From Hypoxylon rubiginosum (Eukaryota > Ascomycota > Sordariomycetes > Xylariales > Hypoxylaceae): a DNA stretch of 64,000 nucleotides. The translations under genes and the position numbers were made by a program. Positions 1 through 12,291 of this stretch are shown piece by piece. The DNA is taken from positions 41,459-105,458 of the forward strand of contig CADCXA010000063.1 of the NCBI GenBank assembly GCA_902806565.1, written 5' to 3'. Position 1 is the stretch's first letter, and every line of letters begins with the position of its first letter. Under the pieces are notes generated by a model, which saw only the letters and a list, made by a program, of their open reading frames with translations, did not search any database and had not been told where the DNA came from.

Positions 1-948
1 TGTATTGATTTTTCGGACGCAGCTGTGCGGCATGACCTTCAGACAGAGGATACGGGAGATATGTGGGCTTCGGGATATATTGCTTATGCGATATGTCGAG
101 AACTCATACGCCGGTTGAAGGTTTTAATTCACCGGAGGCGTCTTTCCGAGTCTACGCCTACCGACTTCCTTTGGGACAGCTTCGAAGAAGCTTACAATCT
201 TGATATGTACCGAGAGTCACTAATGGCGGCGTGTGCTCATCAGACCATTGAGAAGTCGGGCTATGTCGTGCGAATGGCGCTAGATGTTCCCAGCGAGAAA
301 ACCTCCCACGACCCAGATGCATTGAGCCACCTCAAAGGCAAATCAGCCGACTCGCCCAAAGAAGATGTGCCTGACGAGGATTACACGGAATCAGCCCCGA
401 AAGTGATCGTTGACATCCCGGAAGGCATGCAAATCGCTGGAGAACCGTCTCCGGGACAATCCGACTCGGACGAGTTTGCATCTGAGGAGTCGGATGCAGA
501 CGAGTTAGGTAATGAAAAGGAGAAAACCCATACCCCGACTCGTCTCTCGACTTCACCCCGTCCGTCGACATCACCCCGTCCGTCAACTTCACCCCGTCCC
601 CCAACTCGTCCTTCGACATCGCCCCGTCCCCCGACATCGCCTCGTCCGGAGGGCATTACTCCTAAGGAAGAGTTGACAAGAGCTCCCAGTCCGATGGATA
701 TTGATCTGCCGGATTATGAAGATGAAGAAGACCTTCATGCTGATTCAATCGGGGGAAAATCGCGCTGTACTAGTAGCTCGCCGCCAGCGGTTGGATCTAT
801 CATCGATGACGAGTGCGAGCAACACCATAAGCATCCCCTAGAAGATACAAGTGATAATGCAGGAGAAGGACCATCGAAGAAGCCGAAGCTTGATACCATC
901 GAGGATGACATCGATTTAATAAAAGACGAGTCTGAAAAACGGGTGTAA
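1..948 (+). CDS. Hypothetical protein with SPRP-repeat tail, 3' part (left palindrome copy)
   Basis: The reading frame is open from base 1 (Cys-Ile-Asp-Phe-Ser...) to the stop at 946–948. It equals the C-terminal ~315 residues of the complete copy at 21593–23143. The 5' half lies outside the window, so the GTG near position 25 is not the real start. The tail carries five SPRP motifs (about 550–650), a long acidic stretch and a basic PSKKPKL motif that could be a nuclear localisation signal. It faces the AA9 gene tail to tail. Confidence 0.8.
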   Translation, partial: CIDFSDAAVRHDLQTEDTGDMWASGYIAYAICRELIRRLKVLIHRRRLSESTPTDFLWDSFEEAYNLDMYRESLMAACAHQTIEKSGYVVRMALDVPSEKTSHDPDALSHLKGKSADSPKEDVPDEDYTESAPKVIVDIPEGMQIAGEPSPGQSDSDEFASEESDADELGNEKEKTHTPTRLSTSPRPSTSPRPSTSPRPPTRPSTSPRPPTSPRPEGITPKEELTRAPSPMDIDLPDYEDEEDLHADSIGGKSRCTSSSPPAVGSIIDDECEQHHKHPLEDTSDNAGEGPSKKPKLDTIEDDIDLIKDESEKRV

Positions 949-1391
949 ATAGGTCACTTAGGAATTCCCTGATTGATAGTACACATAGTAGTATACCCCG
1001 TATTTACTAGATAGTATTCACTTGGTAGATATGTTTATACGTTAGTTCCTTTGTTTTCCATTAAAGCTCACCAGCTACGCAAAGCCTTTAAAAATGCAGA
1101 AAAATGTTTTCTACAAATAGAAGATTACATTTCTACCTACACATAGAATATTGCATTAAATAAAAATACCAGTAAAACGTCTCACCACCAAGTTGAACTG
1201 AGAATGTACCTCTTGTTTACAGATAAAGTTGGAGATATATTGAAAATTTCCTCTGTGACACCCAATCTTCTTCAATGTGCTTAGAGCAAATGTAAATGCA
1301 ATTTCGATCCTAAGACTTGCTCGCTAAGTTGAAATGATTCGTCACTATTTTTCATTGGCAATAACTCTTCATCCGCGCGCCTTGCTCTTCT
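949..1391. other. Intergenic, convergent 3' ends (left arm)
   Basis: AT-rich sequence between two convergent genes. I see no ORF or RNA gene. It presumably carries both 3' untranslated regions. The identical mirror interval is 21150–21592. Confidence 0.6.
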
Positions 1392-2192
1392 CTACGGTTT
1401 GCAAGAAGCAACCGAACCTCCAGGTGCGGAGTACGTCGTAGGGTCAAATCCCCAGTAAAAGTCCGGGATATAGATGCTCTTCTCCTCGGCGTCATAGGCT
1501 CCAGGCAAAGAAATAGTAGGCGAGCACGTTCCTCCAGTCCCCGTAATCTTCAATTGCATGCAGCCCATGTAGAACTGTGCGCCTCCGGCTACCTGGGAGA
1601 GATGAAGAGCCAACATCTCCGATCGAAGCTGAGAAATATGAGAAACGGCTAATCGAGTAGAGATAATAGTGACCGAGTAACGTACTAGGTAATCGCCGCT
1701 CTTTAGACCCGTGGGGAGCTTGAAGGTGTAGTTACCGCCGGCGTTTTCTACAACTTCGTTGGCCCAGAGCCCATCGACATAATTCTGCTCATCAATCTTG
1801 AACCAGCCAGCCCCAACTCCGGAAGCGTTGGAGGCGTCGTCAACAGGTCCATATAAGAAATGGGTGATTGGACCGGAGTGTGTCGAGAGATCCCACGCCA
1901 CAGTGATCGAATCGCCTTCTCGCGCAGGAATCGTCTGTACCCCTGAGGGCACCTTATCACCCCCAACGTTGCACACGATGTCGTTACTCTTCAAATCTGT
2001 CTATTAAAACGTGAGCACATAGTTCCTGAAACAGGGGGCACTGGTACTTACGACCGGGTTGTTATCAGGCGCGCGCCGGATACCGATTTCATAGCCAGGG
2101 GAAACACCGTTGACCCAAAACTGGTGAAGGTTCTGGTGGGCCGCCGAGGTCACGGCTAACGATATAGCAATAACTGACTTGAGCACGATCAT
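1392..2192 (-). CDS. AA9 lytic polysaccharide monooxygenase (left palindrome copy)
   Basis: Exact mirror of the gene at 20349–21149. Exons in transcript order are 2192–2052, 2000–1686 and 1628–1392 on the minus strand, giving a 230-aa secreted copper enzyme. Splice sites, signal peptide and all copper-binding residues are identical to the right-arm copy, where the full description is given. There is no sign of RIP damage between the two copies. Confidence 0.9.
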
Positions 2193-2260
2193 CTTTCCAC
2201 AGAGCTATACAGACCACTGTGTTGCTGGTGAGTCAGTACTGATTGAGTGAAGGGGAAGTC

Positions 2261-2288
2261 AAGCAAGCAAGCAAGCAAGCAAGCAAGC
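2261..2288. repeat. (AAGC)7 microsatellite (left copy)
   Basis: Seven perfect AAGC units in the upstream region of the AA9 gene, mirrored at 20253–20280 as (GCTT)7. The copy number is identical in both arms. Confidence 0.9.
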
Positions 2289-2462
2289 GATCGAGCTGTG
2301 AGATGGAAGAAAGATAATTCCTGTTAGACCATGAGTTCGTAGCCACGGTATTTGTATCTTTAGTCAACATCCGGCAAGCTTGCATGAGGCCAGAATCCAG
2401 ACGTGCAGTAAGGATTTCTGGCTCAATCTGTATGAATGGAGAGAAACACTCCATTGGGATGT

Positions 2463-2539
2463 CGATTGAATTATGAAGTGCGAATTACGAGTTACGAACC
2501 CCAAAGTACGAACTACGAGTTGAGAATTACGAATTAGGA
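2463..2539. repeat. Heptamer array, consensus ATTACGA (left copy)
   Basis: Mirror of 20002–20078, described there. Eleven consecutive 7-bp steps lie about 270–350 bp upstream of the AA9 start. Confidence 0.65.
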
Positions 2540-3472
2540 GATTTGCCAAGTGTTACTGCTATTCTGCCTCATACCCTAGAGCTTCGATACCCCTTTCCAA
2601 TATTTTCCTGCAATGATAGACACTACATCTTCGTCTGACTCAATCTATCAAATTCTCAACATGCAATAATTCTCATGGATATTAATATCTGTATTACCAG
2701 CGGTTTCAAAATCCTGATTTGCTTGACTTCTGATAGGGGGGATAGCAACAACCTCCTTCTTTTAAAAGACTGGATGTCACTTTGTATGTAGACTGTAGGC
2801 AGGTAAAGTGATTTTTATATACATTAGGTAGGCAAGAAGGACAAGTGTCTACCTAATTGAGTTCGCGTTGTTTATCAAGCTAGACAACCAAGTGAGACGC
2901 CTTAGGTTATCCCCCTTTTCATTGATTACGTAAGCGCCATTGCGCAACTTGGACGAGTCAACACCAACGGCAGTGAATCTTCTAGCAATTATTATATCAG
3001 CTAGTTCCAACAACTTGATTATAAACTACAAAATTTTATTTTTGGTAAAAATCTTAAATGAATTGGACGACTCTATATCGCTTGTACGGTACCTCCTTTA
3101 CTCCAATGGGTTTGACAGACAAGGAATATGCCCAACTACCTCGTAGTGGCTACTTAGGTACATAGGTAGGTAGGTACCTAGTGAGACGAGTTCTATGGAG
3201 ACGCGAAGGATTGGAAATGCGTACGAGGAGCTCAACCCTCCGCTCAAGTCAACTAGGCTCGCTGACGTGATTCTAAACAGAACAATTTTTTCACGGGGTA
3301 AATGCTATATCACAGCATGTTAGTAAGTTGATACACTGCTGCTGGTCCCAAAGAGTGCTAGAAAGTATCATTGGTACATATAAAAAATATACGAAAGTTT
3401 GCGAATCCGACTGCTGAATTTACCACCACGATGCTACCGACGGGAAAACTATAGCCTTGCGAATTTTCAGCT

Positions 3473-4603
3473 TTAGCCCTTCGTAGTAGATCCAATGTCG
3501 CCCCATCGAATATTGGAAAATGTAACGTGCGTGTCAGGATGCTGAGACTGGATGGCGGAAGGGGTACTCTCCGCGAGGTTGCAGGGTCCATTATTGCCGG
3601 CGTCAAGCCAAGACATACTCTGGGCGGCGTCATTCCAAATACTCATCGCCAATACCACTGTCAGAATCAAGTCAGCAATCGCTATCGTAGGACATATGTG
3701 GGTGTCATGTCACGCGCACAACCCGAGTGCGTGGGCGAGGCAATTTGAAAGTTTCAAGACAGGGGTACTAGGTTACTTACTTCCTCGTCCCAAAGCCTGG
3801 CCCATGCCGGCAAGCCCGCCAAAGGCGCCGTTGCAGCTGGAAATCGCCCCGCTGTTGCTCTGCTTCCCGTTCTGGATGTACGTGCGCGTGATCTGCGTCA
3901 GCGTGCCGCTGCCCACGAACTGCGTGACGACCGTGAAGGGCTTGCTGGTGTCGACGGTGCCGCCCGTGGCCCAGAAGTTGCGCTGGCCGCTCGCGTACGG
4001 GTTGTACCCGCAGCCGGACTTGTCGCAGCTGTTCCCGGTACACGGGTGGGGGGTCATGGCCGTGGCCTTGGCGTTGGCCTCGAGGATGTCCATCTCGTTG
4101 CAGCAGAAGCCCTGGCACTGGGCGTCGCAGTAGCCTTGGCCGGCTGCCGCGCCGCCCGAGGACCCGCCGCCGTCGGCCTCCATCTCCGAGAGGTAGAAGG
4201 CCCCGTTCTCTCCGCAGGGCACGGCCGAGTAGTCGACGTCCACGGAAAGCTCCTGGTTTAGGAGGCTCATGAGGACGTATTTGCCGTCCTCGCCTAGGAG
4301 GTAGATGCGAGGAGATGCGGGATTGAGTGCACCGCCCGATTGGACGTAGTGATACATAGTCACGGCGTCGCCCGAAGTAGAGACTCCCATAGCAGCGTAG
4401 TCATCTGCCGTTCTTGAGCCAGCAGACCCTTGGGCGTATTTGGAATCTTTGTCTAGCACGACCGAAGTGTTCTGCTGGACGCAACCTCCTGAGGTGGTGC
4501 ATTTCCAAGTTAATAGGGAGGGATGTTGCTCAGAGCTTTGAGCGACGACCACACCTGTTAGCAGCGAGCCTACCAGGCCGACATACAGGAGTTTTGAAGA
4601 CAT
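3473..4603 (-). CDS. GH7 endoglucanase-type cellulase (left palindrome copy)
   Basis: Exact mirror of the gene at 17938–19068. The minus-strand exons are 4603–3781 and 3657–3473, giving 335 aa. See the right-arm copy for domains, catalytic residues and the shortened N-terminal region. The GC-rich exons show no difference from the other arm. Confidence 0.9.
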
Positions 4604-5176
4604 GCTGTTGTATAGGCTGTCTGTTTAATGCCTTGCGGCCTTGCGATCAAGCGATCAAGACGAAAACAGTGTAGAATGTGCGAAATGTTGTCATATTTCG
4701 TATCTACTGGTTAGCTACCTTCCTTATTAATCAATTATTGCCTCCATGAAAACGGAATACCTCCGCATTTTCGCATCGATTTAGGCGTAGCGCTAGACAT
4801 TTATATGCCGGAGCGGCAGTCCAGGATTTTTCCGTTTAGGAAATCCGGAGGGTACGGGGAGATTGTAACATATAACGGCTGAATGTCAACTATGACAGCA
4901 CACATTCGGGAAAATATCCACCGCACATGGCCGGGTTCAGGAGGCGTGCGAATCACGTATAGGACGGTCCGTTTTATGGGTCAGGTACGACATCGACCGA
5001 GAATTCGGCACTTGAGCGGGGATGGGTTCTCAAACGGCAGGTCGGCAAACATGGATCAATCGCTTGTGATTGAAACCATTCGGGTATATGAAGCCGGTGG
5101 GCGCGGTGCTATGCTGTTTCATCAGTTCTCACCTAAAAGAAAACAAAAGAAGAAAAAGGGGAAAATAAATTTATAA
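4604..5176. promoter_or_regulatory. GH7 upstream region (left arm)
   Basis: Mirror of 17365–17937. It includes a TATAAA box at 4800–4805 on the minus strand, about 200 bp before the ATG. A 97-codon ORF at 4883–5176 overlaps this region but has no recognisable family and is read as chance. Confidence 0.5.
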
Positions 5177-5840
5177 CATGGGCGAATACTTATTAACGTT
5201 CTAAATTATATATCTTCCTTATTAATGCGTATAATCTAAGCCTATAAAAGACTTCGCTATATTAGAAACTAGAGTTTACGTATATAAAACAAATAAAAGA
5301 AATATTCTTAATTTTATATTAACGGTTACTTACTAGGTAAATAACTAAATAAAAATTAATAAATATTTTAATAATTAAACTATATTTAAATATTTAAATA
5401 AATATAATCTTTTATTTTAAAAAAAACTAATAATATATTTATTATAAATAATATTATATTAATATTATAATATTATTTACTTTTTATATAAAAAGTAAGT
5501 TTTTTAATTTATTTTTTTAAAAAATTCTATTTTATAATAACTTAATATAATATATTATTACTTATTAAAACTTTATTATAAATTTATATTAAACCGTTAA
5601 AATAATAAAAATATTAAGTTTATTAAATTTATTAAATTTATTAAATTTATAAAATAAATTAAAACTATAATATATATAATTTTTATATTATATAAATATA
5701 TTAAATTTTTAATAAATTAATATATTTTATTAATTTAAATTATAAAAAATATATAATAATTAATTATAATTATATTTAAATTTAAAATTAAATTTATTAT
5801 ATTTATAAAATATTTATAATAATATTTAAATTATTATAAA

Positions 5841-5996
5841 ACTATTATTAAATTATTATTAAATTATTATTAAGTTATAATTAAACTATTATTAAATTAT
5901 AATTAAATTATTATTAAATTATAATTAAACTATTATTAAATTATAATTAAATTATTATTAAATTATATTTAAATTATAATTAAATTAAAATCTTTA
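5841..5996. repeat. Short-period AT tandem array (left copy)
   Basis: An array of AT-only words alternating between AAATTATTATT and AAATTATAATT-like units, with a period of about 11–12 bp over about 150 bp and occasional G/C variants. It looks like a simple satellite or a slippage product inside the AT block. No function can be read from it. Confidence 0.7.
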
Positions 5997-8900
5997 TATT
6001 ATAAAATATATAAAATATTATATTAAAAATTTTTAAAGTTTTTAATTAAATTAATAATTTTAATAATATAATTTATTATATATTAAATAATAATTTCCTT
6101 ACTTATTTTAATTTTAATATTTTAATTATTATATATTAAAATTTTTTAAACTTTTATTATTTAAATAAAACTATAAACTTATTTATTATTTTTAAAGTTT
6201 AAATAAAAAATATATAATTTTTATAATTTAAATAAAAGGCTTAATTTATTAATATTAAAAAAAATATAAACTAAGTTTATTTATATATAAAATTTTAATA
6301 TTAAGATAATATAATAATTTTTTAACTTATAATTTTATTATTTAAATAATAAATCTTATATATATATATAATTAGATTTAAAAGTTATATATTAAAAAAT
6401 TAATTAGCTTTTTTTTATAACTTATATAATTTACTAATTAAAATAAATTAAAGTTTTTATTATAACTTTAAAAACTTATTTAAAAATAACTAATTATAAA
6501 AACTTAAAACCTTAAAATATAAACTTGTAAATATAAATAAAATAATTATTATAAATAAATATTATTTATATTTAATTTATCTTTTATTTAAATAAATATT
6601 AAATAAAAAAAAATATTAAATATTATATAAAATATTCTTATAAAATATTTTATTAATAAAAATATTAATATTATAAAATAATAATATTATTATAAAATTA
6701 TTTAAGCGATAAAAGAAATTAAAATATTATTATATAAAAAGTAATAAATTTAATAATTATAAATATTTTTATATATATAAGAATAATAAATAAAAAAGTT
6801 TATTAAATAAAAAAACTTATTATATTTATTTTTAATATTTTTAATAATATAAACACTTAATATTATTATTTTAAAAGTTATAATTTTTTAAATAATAAAA
6901 ACTAAGTTTTTATAATAAAACTTTAATTTTAATAAATATAAAAAGCTTTTAAATTTATATATTAATATTATAATAATTAACACTTAAAAAACCTTAATTT
7001 TAAAAAGATTAATATAAATTATTATAAAAAACAAATTAATAATAACTTAAATAATATTTTAAACTTTATATATTAAATATAAATTTATTAAAAAAAACCT
7101 ATAAAAACAATTAAACTATTATTATATATATTTTTATAATTTAATTTATAAAATATTTAAAATATATTTAAAATAAGATTTTCTTTTTATAATTTAAAGT
7201 AAATAATCTAATTATAATTTTATATATAATATATTTTTAAAAAGATTTATAAAAACTAAATTATTTTTATTTATTATAATGTTAAATATAATATAAAAAA
7301 AAACTTTTATTATAATAAACTAAAAAAAGTTATATAAACTTTAAAAAATTAATAAAATTAAAACTTTTAATAAATAAAAATAATAATTCTTATTATTTAA
7401 TATTTATTTATTTAATATTTATTTATTTAAATATATATTTAAGTATTAATATTTTAAATAATAAAATAATATTTAGTAGGTTAAATAGATATTTACTTAA
7501 ATAAAAAATAATTAATAATTAAAATAACTATTTTTACCGTTTTAGTAACTTTATATTATAAATATATATTTAAAAGATAAATAATTTATAATTATTATAA
7601 AAGATAATATATAAATTTTTAACATTTTTTAAATTTATTTCTTTATTTTTAAAATATTTAATAAATAACCATATAATTATATTTATTTTACCTTTATTTA
7701 TTCTTTTATTTTATTTAATTAAGCTATATATTATATTATTTCGTTATATAAAAACTTATTAAATACTAATACCAGCTTTTTTTTATTTTTTTTATATTAT
7801 TTTAAATAATTTTTTAAACTAATATATTTATTAAAATATAAACGGTTCTTATTTTTAATAAACCCTAATAAATATTACACTAACCATTTATTATAAATCC
7901 ATTATATTTTTAAAATTAAAAAACTATTAAAATTATATTTATATATTAACTTTAATAATAAAAAATTAAAAATTAAATTTATAATATAATTTTTTATTTT
8001 TATATTATTTAAATTTATTTAAAATTTATTAATATAATTAATAATTTTATTTTTTTACTATTTAATAATATAAATATTTTATAAATAAATATACTAAACT
8101 ATTTTTTATTATAATAAGTTTCTAAAAATAATATATATTATAACTTAAATATAAAACTAATACTTTTTAAATAAATTTAAATTATATAAACTTTTAAAAT
8201 ATTATTAATAATATAATATTAATATTAATATTTAATAATATAAATATTAATTTATTTATAATTTAATAATTAATTATATTAATTTAAAAAAAAAAACCAT
8301 TATTACTTAATTTTTATATTATATTAACTTATATAAAACTTATATAATTTTAAGATATATATATTTTATTTTTATTTTATTTTTATTTTATTTATAAATT
8401 ATATGGTTATTTAAGGTTTAATTTATATAATTAATTAATATTATATTTAAACTATAAAAGGAGTTTTAATTTTATAATTTATATAGGTTATTTAAAGTTA
8501 AAATCCTAGTATAATAATTATTTTAAAATATTAATTAACTATATTTATAAATAAATTATTAGATTTATTAATATTATATTATATAATTTTATAAAAATAA
8601 ATATTAATATTTATATAAATTTTAAATCTAGTAAAATAAAATTTCTAATATTTATTTATATTTTATAATTAATTTAGTTTTAAAACTAAAAAAAGTTTTT
8701 ATTTTTTATTATAATAAACTTTTTTTTAGTTATATTAATAATTTATAATTTTTAAATATATTTAAATATATTTAAATTAAATTATACTTTTAAAAATAAG
8801 CTGTTTTATAATTATACGTACTAGTTTATATATTAAATTTCTTTTTATATTTATTAATATATTTAACTTAAACTTATAATTATAATAAAATTTAATTATA

Positions 8901-9299
8901 TTATTTTTATATTATTTATATTTAATTAAATTAGTAACTTTCTGTTTTATATTGTTTTTTAAATAAATTTTAATAAAAAAAATATAATTTATATTAATTT
9001 TTTTAATAAGTTATAAATAATTAAGGATAATTTTATTATGGAAATTTATATAGAAAAAATAATCTTATATTTATTTTTTTATTTTTTTTTTATATTTTAT
9101 TAAATTATATTCTATTGTATTTTATTACGTTAGTTTATATTAAAAGGAATATAACATTAAGTTAATATTAAAATATTTTTATATTAAATAATTAATAATT
9201 TTAAAGTAAAATAATTTTATTTTAAAAAATATAAGTATATTTATTTAAATATTATTAATATTAATTTTATTTTTATTGAGTTTTTATTAATTTAAATAC

Positions 9300-10250
9300 C
9301 ATTAAAAAGTTTATATGTTTATATAAATATTATATTTTTATTAAAGTTTTTTAATAATTTTTTAATAAAATAACTAATTTTTTTAATATTATTAAATAAT
9401 AACTTTTTTAAATTTAATAAAATTATATTAAATTAAGTATTAATAAAAGGTTTATAAAATAATATAAACATAATAATAATTATAAAGTTTTTAAAAAATT
9501 ATAATTTTAAATAATTGGTTTTTTTTATATTAATAAATAAGAATCTTTTTTTATTAACTAAGATTATATTTAATTAAATATTATTTTAAGATTTTTTAAC
9601 TAATATAAATATTATAGTTTTATTATAATTTTTAAAAGATTATATTTTTAAGGAATTAATTTTTTTGGTATTATTAAATAAAAATATTTTTAATTTAATT
9701 TAAGTTATATTTAATTAAATATTATTTTAAGATTTTTTAACTAATAAAAATATTATATTCTTATTATAATTTCTAAAAAATTATATCTTTAAATAACTAA
9801 TTTTTTTAATATTATTAAGTAAAAACAAATTAAAATTTAATAAAATTATATTTATTTAAATATTAATTAAAAGTTTATAAATTAATATAAATATTATATT
9901 TTTATTTAAATTTTTAGATAATACTAGGTTTAAATAGCTTTTTTTTTTAGTATTATTAAATAAAAATTTCCTTATATTTATTAAAGTTACTTTTATTTAA
10001 ATATAACTTAAAAATCTATAAAACTATATAAATATTATATTTTTATTAAAACTTTTAAAAAACTTAAACTTTAATTAGTTAATTTTAATAATATTATTAA
10101 ATAATAATCTTTTTAAATTTATTAAAGTTATAATTATATTTAGGTAAATATTATTAAAAGGTTTATATATTAATATAAATATTATATTTTTATTAAATTT
10201 TTTAGTAAATTTTATTTTAAAATAAATAATTTTATTAATATCATTAAATA
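9300..10250. repeat. Degenerate ~140-bp tandem repeat, about 7 units (left copy)
   Basis: A recurring anchor of the form TATTATTAAATAA appears near 9389, 9526, 9669, 9811, 9951, 10091 and 10240, giving spacings of about 137, 143, 142, 140, 140 and 149 bp. Other shared parts of the unit include a TATAAATATTATATTTTTATTA-like segment (19 of those bases recur in several units). The units are diverged and contain almost no G or C. It could be a RIP-degraded satellite or a degraded gene with internal repeats. The period is not a strict multiple of three, which favours a non-coding repeat. Confidence 0.7.
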
Positions 10251-11247
10251 ATTTAACTTTTATATAATTAAAAAGTAATAAAAAGTAATATATTAATATT
10301 TAAACTTTAAATATTTTAAATATAAAATATTAATTATATGTTAATAATATTAAATTATATATAAATTAATTTATTAATTATTTTATTAAAAAACCTTATT
10401 TATTTTAGTTTATTTTATATATTATATATTATTATTTGTTTTTTTTTATAAGTTATCTTTTGTTTTTTATAAGTATAAAACTTTAAAAAGGTTTTAAATT
10501 TTAATTAATTTTATTTTTTTCTTTTATATTAACTAAACTATTATAATAAATATAATAAATAATTATATAAATAATAACTATTAAATTTTACCTTAAATTT
10601 TAAATAATATATAATATTTATAAAATGTTTTTTTAATAAAATTTTTAATGTTAAAAAACTTTTATATTAATATTAATAATATAATAAAATATATTTTATT
10701 AAATAATTTAAAAAAGTGGATAACTAAATATATAAAATTAATTATAAGAAATTTCCTTCGTAATTTATTAAGTTTAATTAATAAGTTAATGTTTTTAAAT
10801 AACTAGTTTTAATATTTATAAAATAAAATAAAAATATTTTTAATATATATTAAATTTATAAGTTTAATTAACTTAAAAAATTAATTAAAAAATATAAATA
10901 AGTTTTTATTTTATATTAATAAATTTTTTATTAATATTAACTTTATAATTAAATATATAAAATAATTTCTTAGTATTATTATAAACTAATTTAAATTTTT
11001 TTATTAGTTTAAATAAATTTATTTATTATTAGTTTTTTAAGAAATTAAAATAATAAACTTTTATTATTATTTTATTATTTTATAACTTTTAAAAATTATA
11101 TTTAAAGTTTTTAATAAAACTTTAAAGTTTAAAAAATAATACGTTAAATATTTTTATTAATTATTACCATATAATAAAAAGGAATTTTTTAAATTTTAAT
11201 AAGTTAATATAATAAACTATTTTTAATTATATTAAGAAAAGTATTTT

Positions 11248-11295
11248 ATATATATTAATATTAAAATATTAAATTTTAATATTAAATATATATTA
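11248..11295. other. Centre of the palindrome
   Basis: The exact pairing of the arms stops at 11247/11296. The 48 bp between are themselves nearly palindromic: 11-bp perfect arms at 11257–11267 and 11273–11283 surround a 5-nt loop (ATTAA, 11268–11272). A 9-bp versus 12-bp AT stretch lies outside them. There is therefore essentially no unique spacer, and one strand could fold into a hairpin with only a tiny loop. Confidence 0.85.
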
Positions 11296-12291
11296 AAAAT
11301 ACTTTTCTTAATATAATTAAAAATAGTTTATTATATTAACTTATTAAAATTTAAAAAATTCCTTTTTATTATATGGTAATAATTAATAAAAATATTTAAC
11401 GTATTATTTTTTAAACTTTAAAGTTTTATTAAAAACTTTAAATATAATTTTTAAAAGTTATAAAATAATAAAATAATAATAAAGTTTATTATTTTAATTT
11501 CTTAAAAAACTAATAATAAATAAATTTATTTAAACTAATAAAAAAATTTAAATTAGTTTATAATAATACTAAGAAATTATTTTATATATTTAATTATAAA
11601 GTTAATATTAATAAAAAATTTATTAATATAAAATAAAAACTTATTTATATTTTTTAATTAATTTTTTAAGTTAATTAAACTTATAAATTTAATATATATT
11701 AAAAATATTTTTATTTTATTTTATAAATATTAAAACTAGTTATTTAAAAACATTAACTTATTAATTAAACTTAATAAATTACGAAGGAAATTTCTTATAA
11801 TTAATTTTATATATTTAGTTATCCACTTTTTTAAATTATTTAATAAAATATATTTTATTATATTATTAATATTAATATAAAAGTTTTTTAACATTAAAAA
11901 TTTTATTAAAAAAACATTTTATAAATATTATATATTATTTAAAATTTAAGGTAAAATTTAATAGTTATTATTTATATAATTATTTATTATATTTATTATA
12001 ATAGTTTAGTTAATATAAAAGAAAAAAATAAAATTAATTAAAATTTAAAACCTTTTTAAAGTTTTATACTTATAAAAAACAAAAGATAACTTATAAAAAA
12101 AAACAAATAATAATATATAATATATAAAATAAACTAAAATAAATAAGGTTTTTTAATAAAATAATTAATAAATTAATTTATATATAATTTAATATTATTA
12201 ACATATAATTAATATTTTATATTTAAAATATTTAAAGTTTAAATATTAATATATTACTTTTTATTACTTTTTAATTATATAAAAGTTAAAT

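Larger units (their letters stand above)
2193..3472. other. Intergenic between GH7 end and AA9 start (left arm)
   Basis: Contains the AA9 upstream region with the heptamer array and the AAGC microsatellite, a moderately AT-rich patch near 2980–3060, and a (TAGG/CCTA)-type patch at about 3150–3180. I see no credible coding region. Short ORFs here lack family signals. The mirror is 19069–20348. Confidence 0.6.
1..11247. repeat. Left arm of giant inverted repeat (continues off window)
   Basis: Every landmark in this arm recurs in reverse complement at position 22541-x. I checked this at more than 50 G/C-containing landmarks between base 1 and the centre. The register shifts to 22542-x after the A-run at 8286–8296 (11 A here, 10 T in the other arm) and to 22543-x after the T-run at 11059–11062 (4 T here, 3 A in the other arm). 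I found no other difference. The arm holds the 3' part of a hypothetical gene, an AA9 gene, a GH7 gene and half of the AT-rich block. Its outer end lies outside the window. Confidence 0.97.

Noticed and set aside
1..120. Telomere at the left edge as an explanation for the palindrome end
   Set aside because: No TTAGGG-type repeats are present anywhere. Base 1 lies inside a coding frame.
3552..4133. 193-codon ORF antisense to GH7 (mirror 18408–18989)
   Set aside because: It is a shadow of the GC-rich GH7 exon, spans the GH7 intron and has no domain.
4883..5176. 97-codon ORF in both palindrome arms (also 17365–17658)
   Set aside because: It lies in the GH7 promoter, ends in low-complexity K-rich sequence at the AT boundary and matches no family. 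Its duplication only reflects the palindrome.
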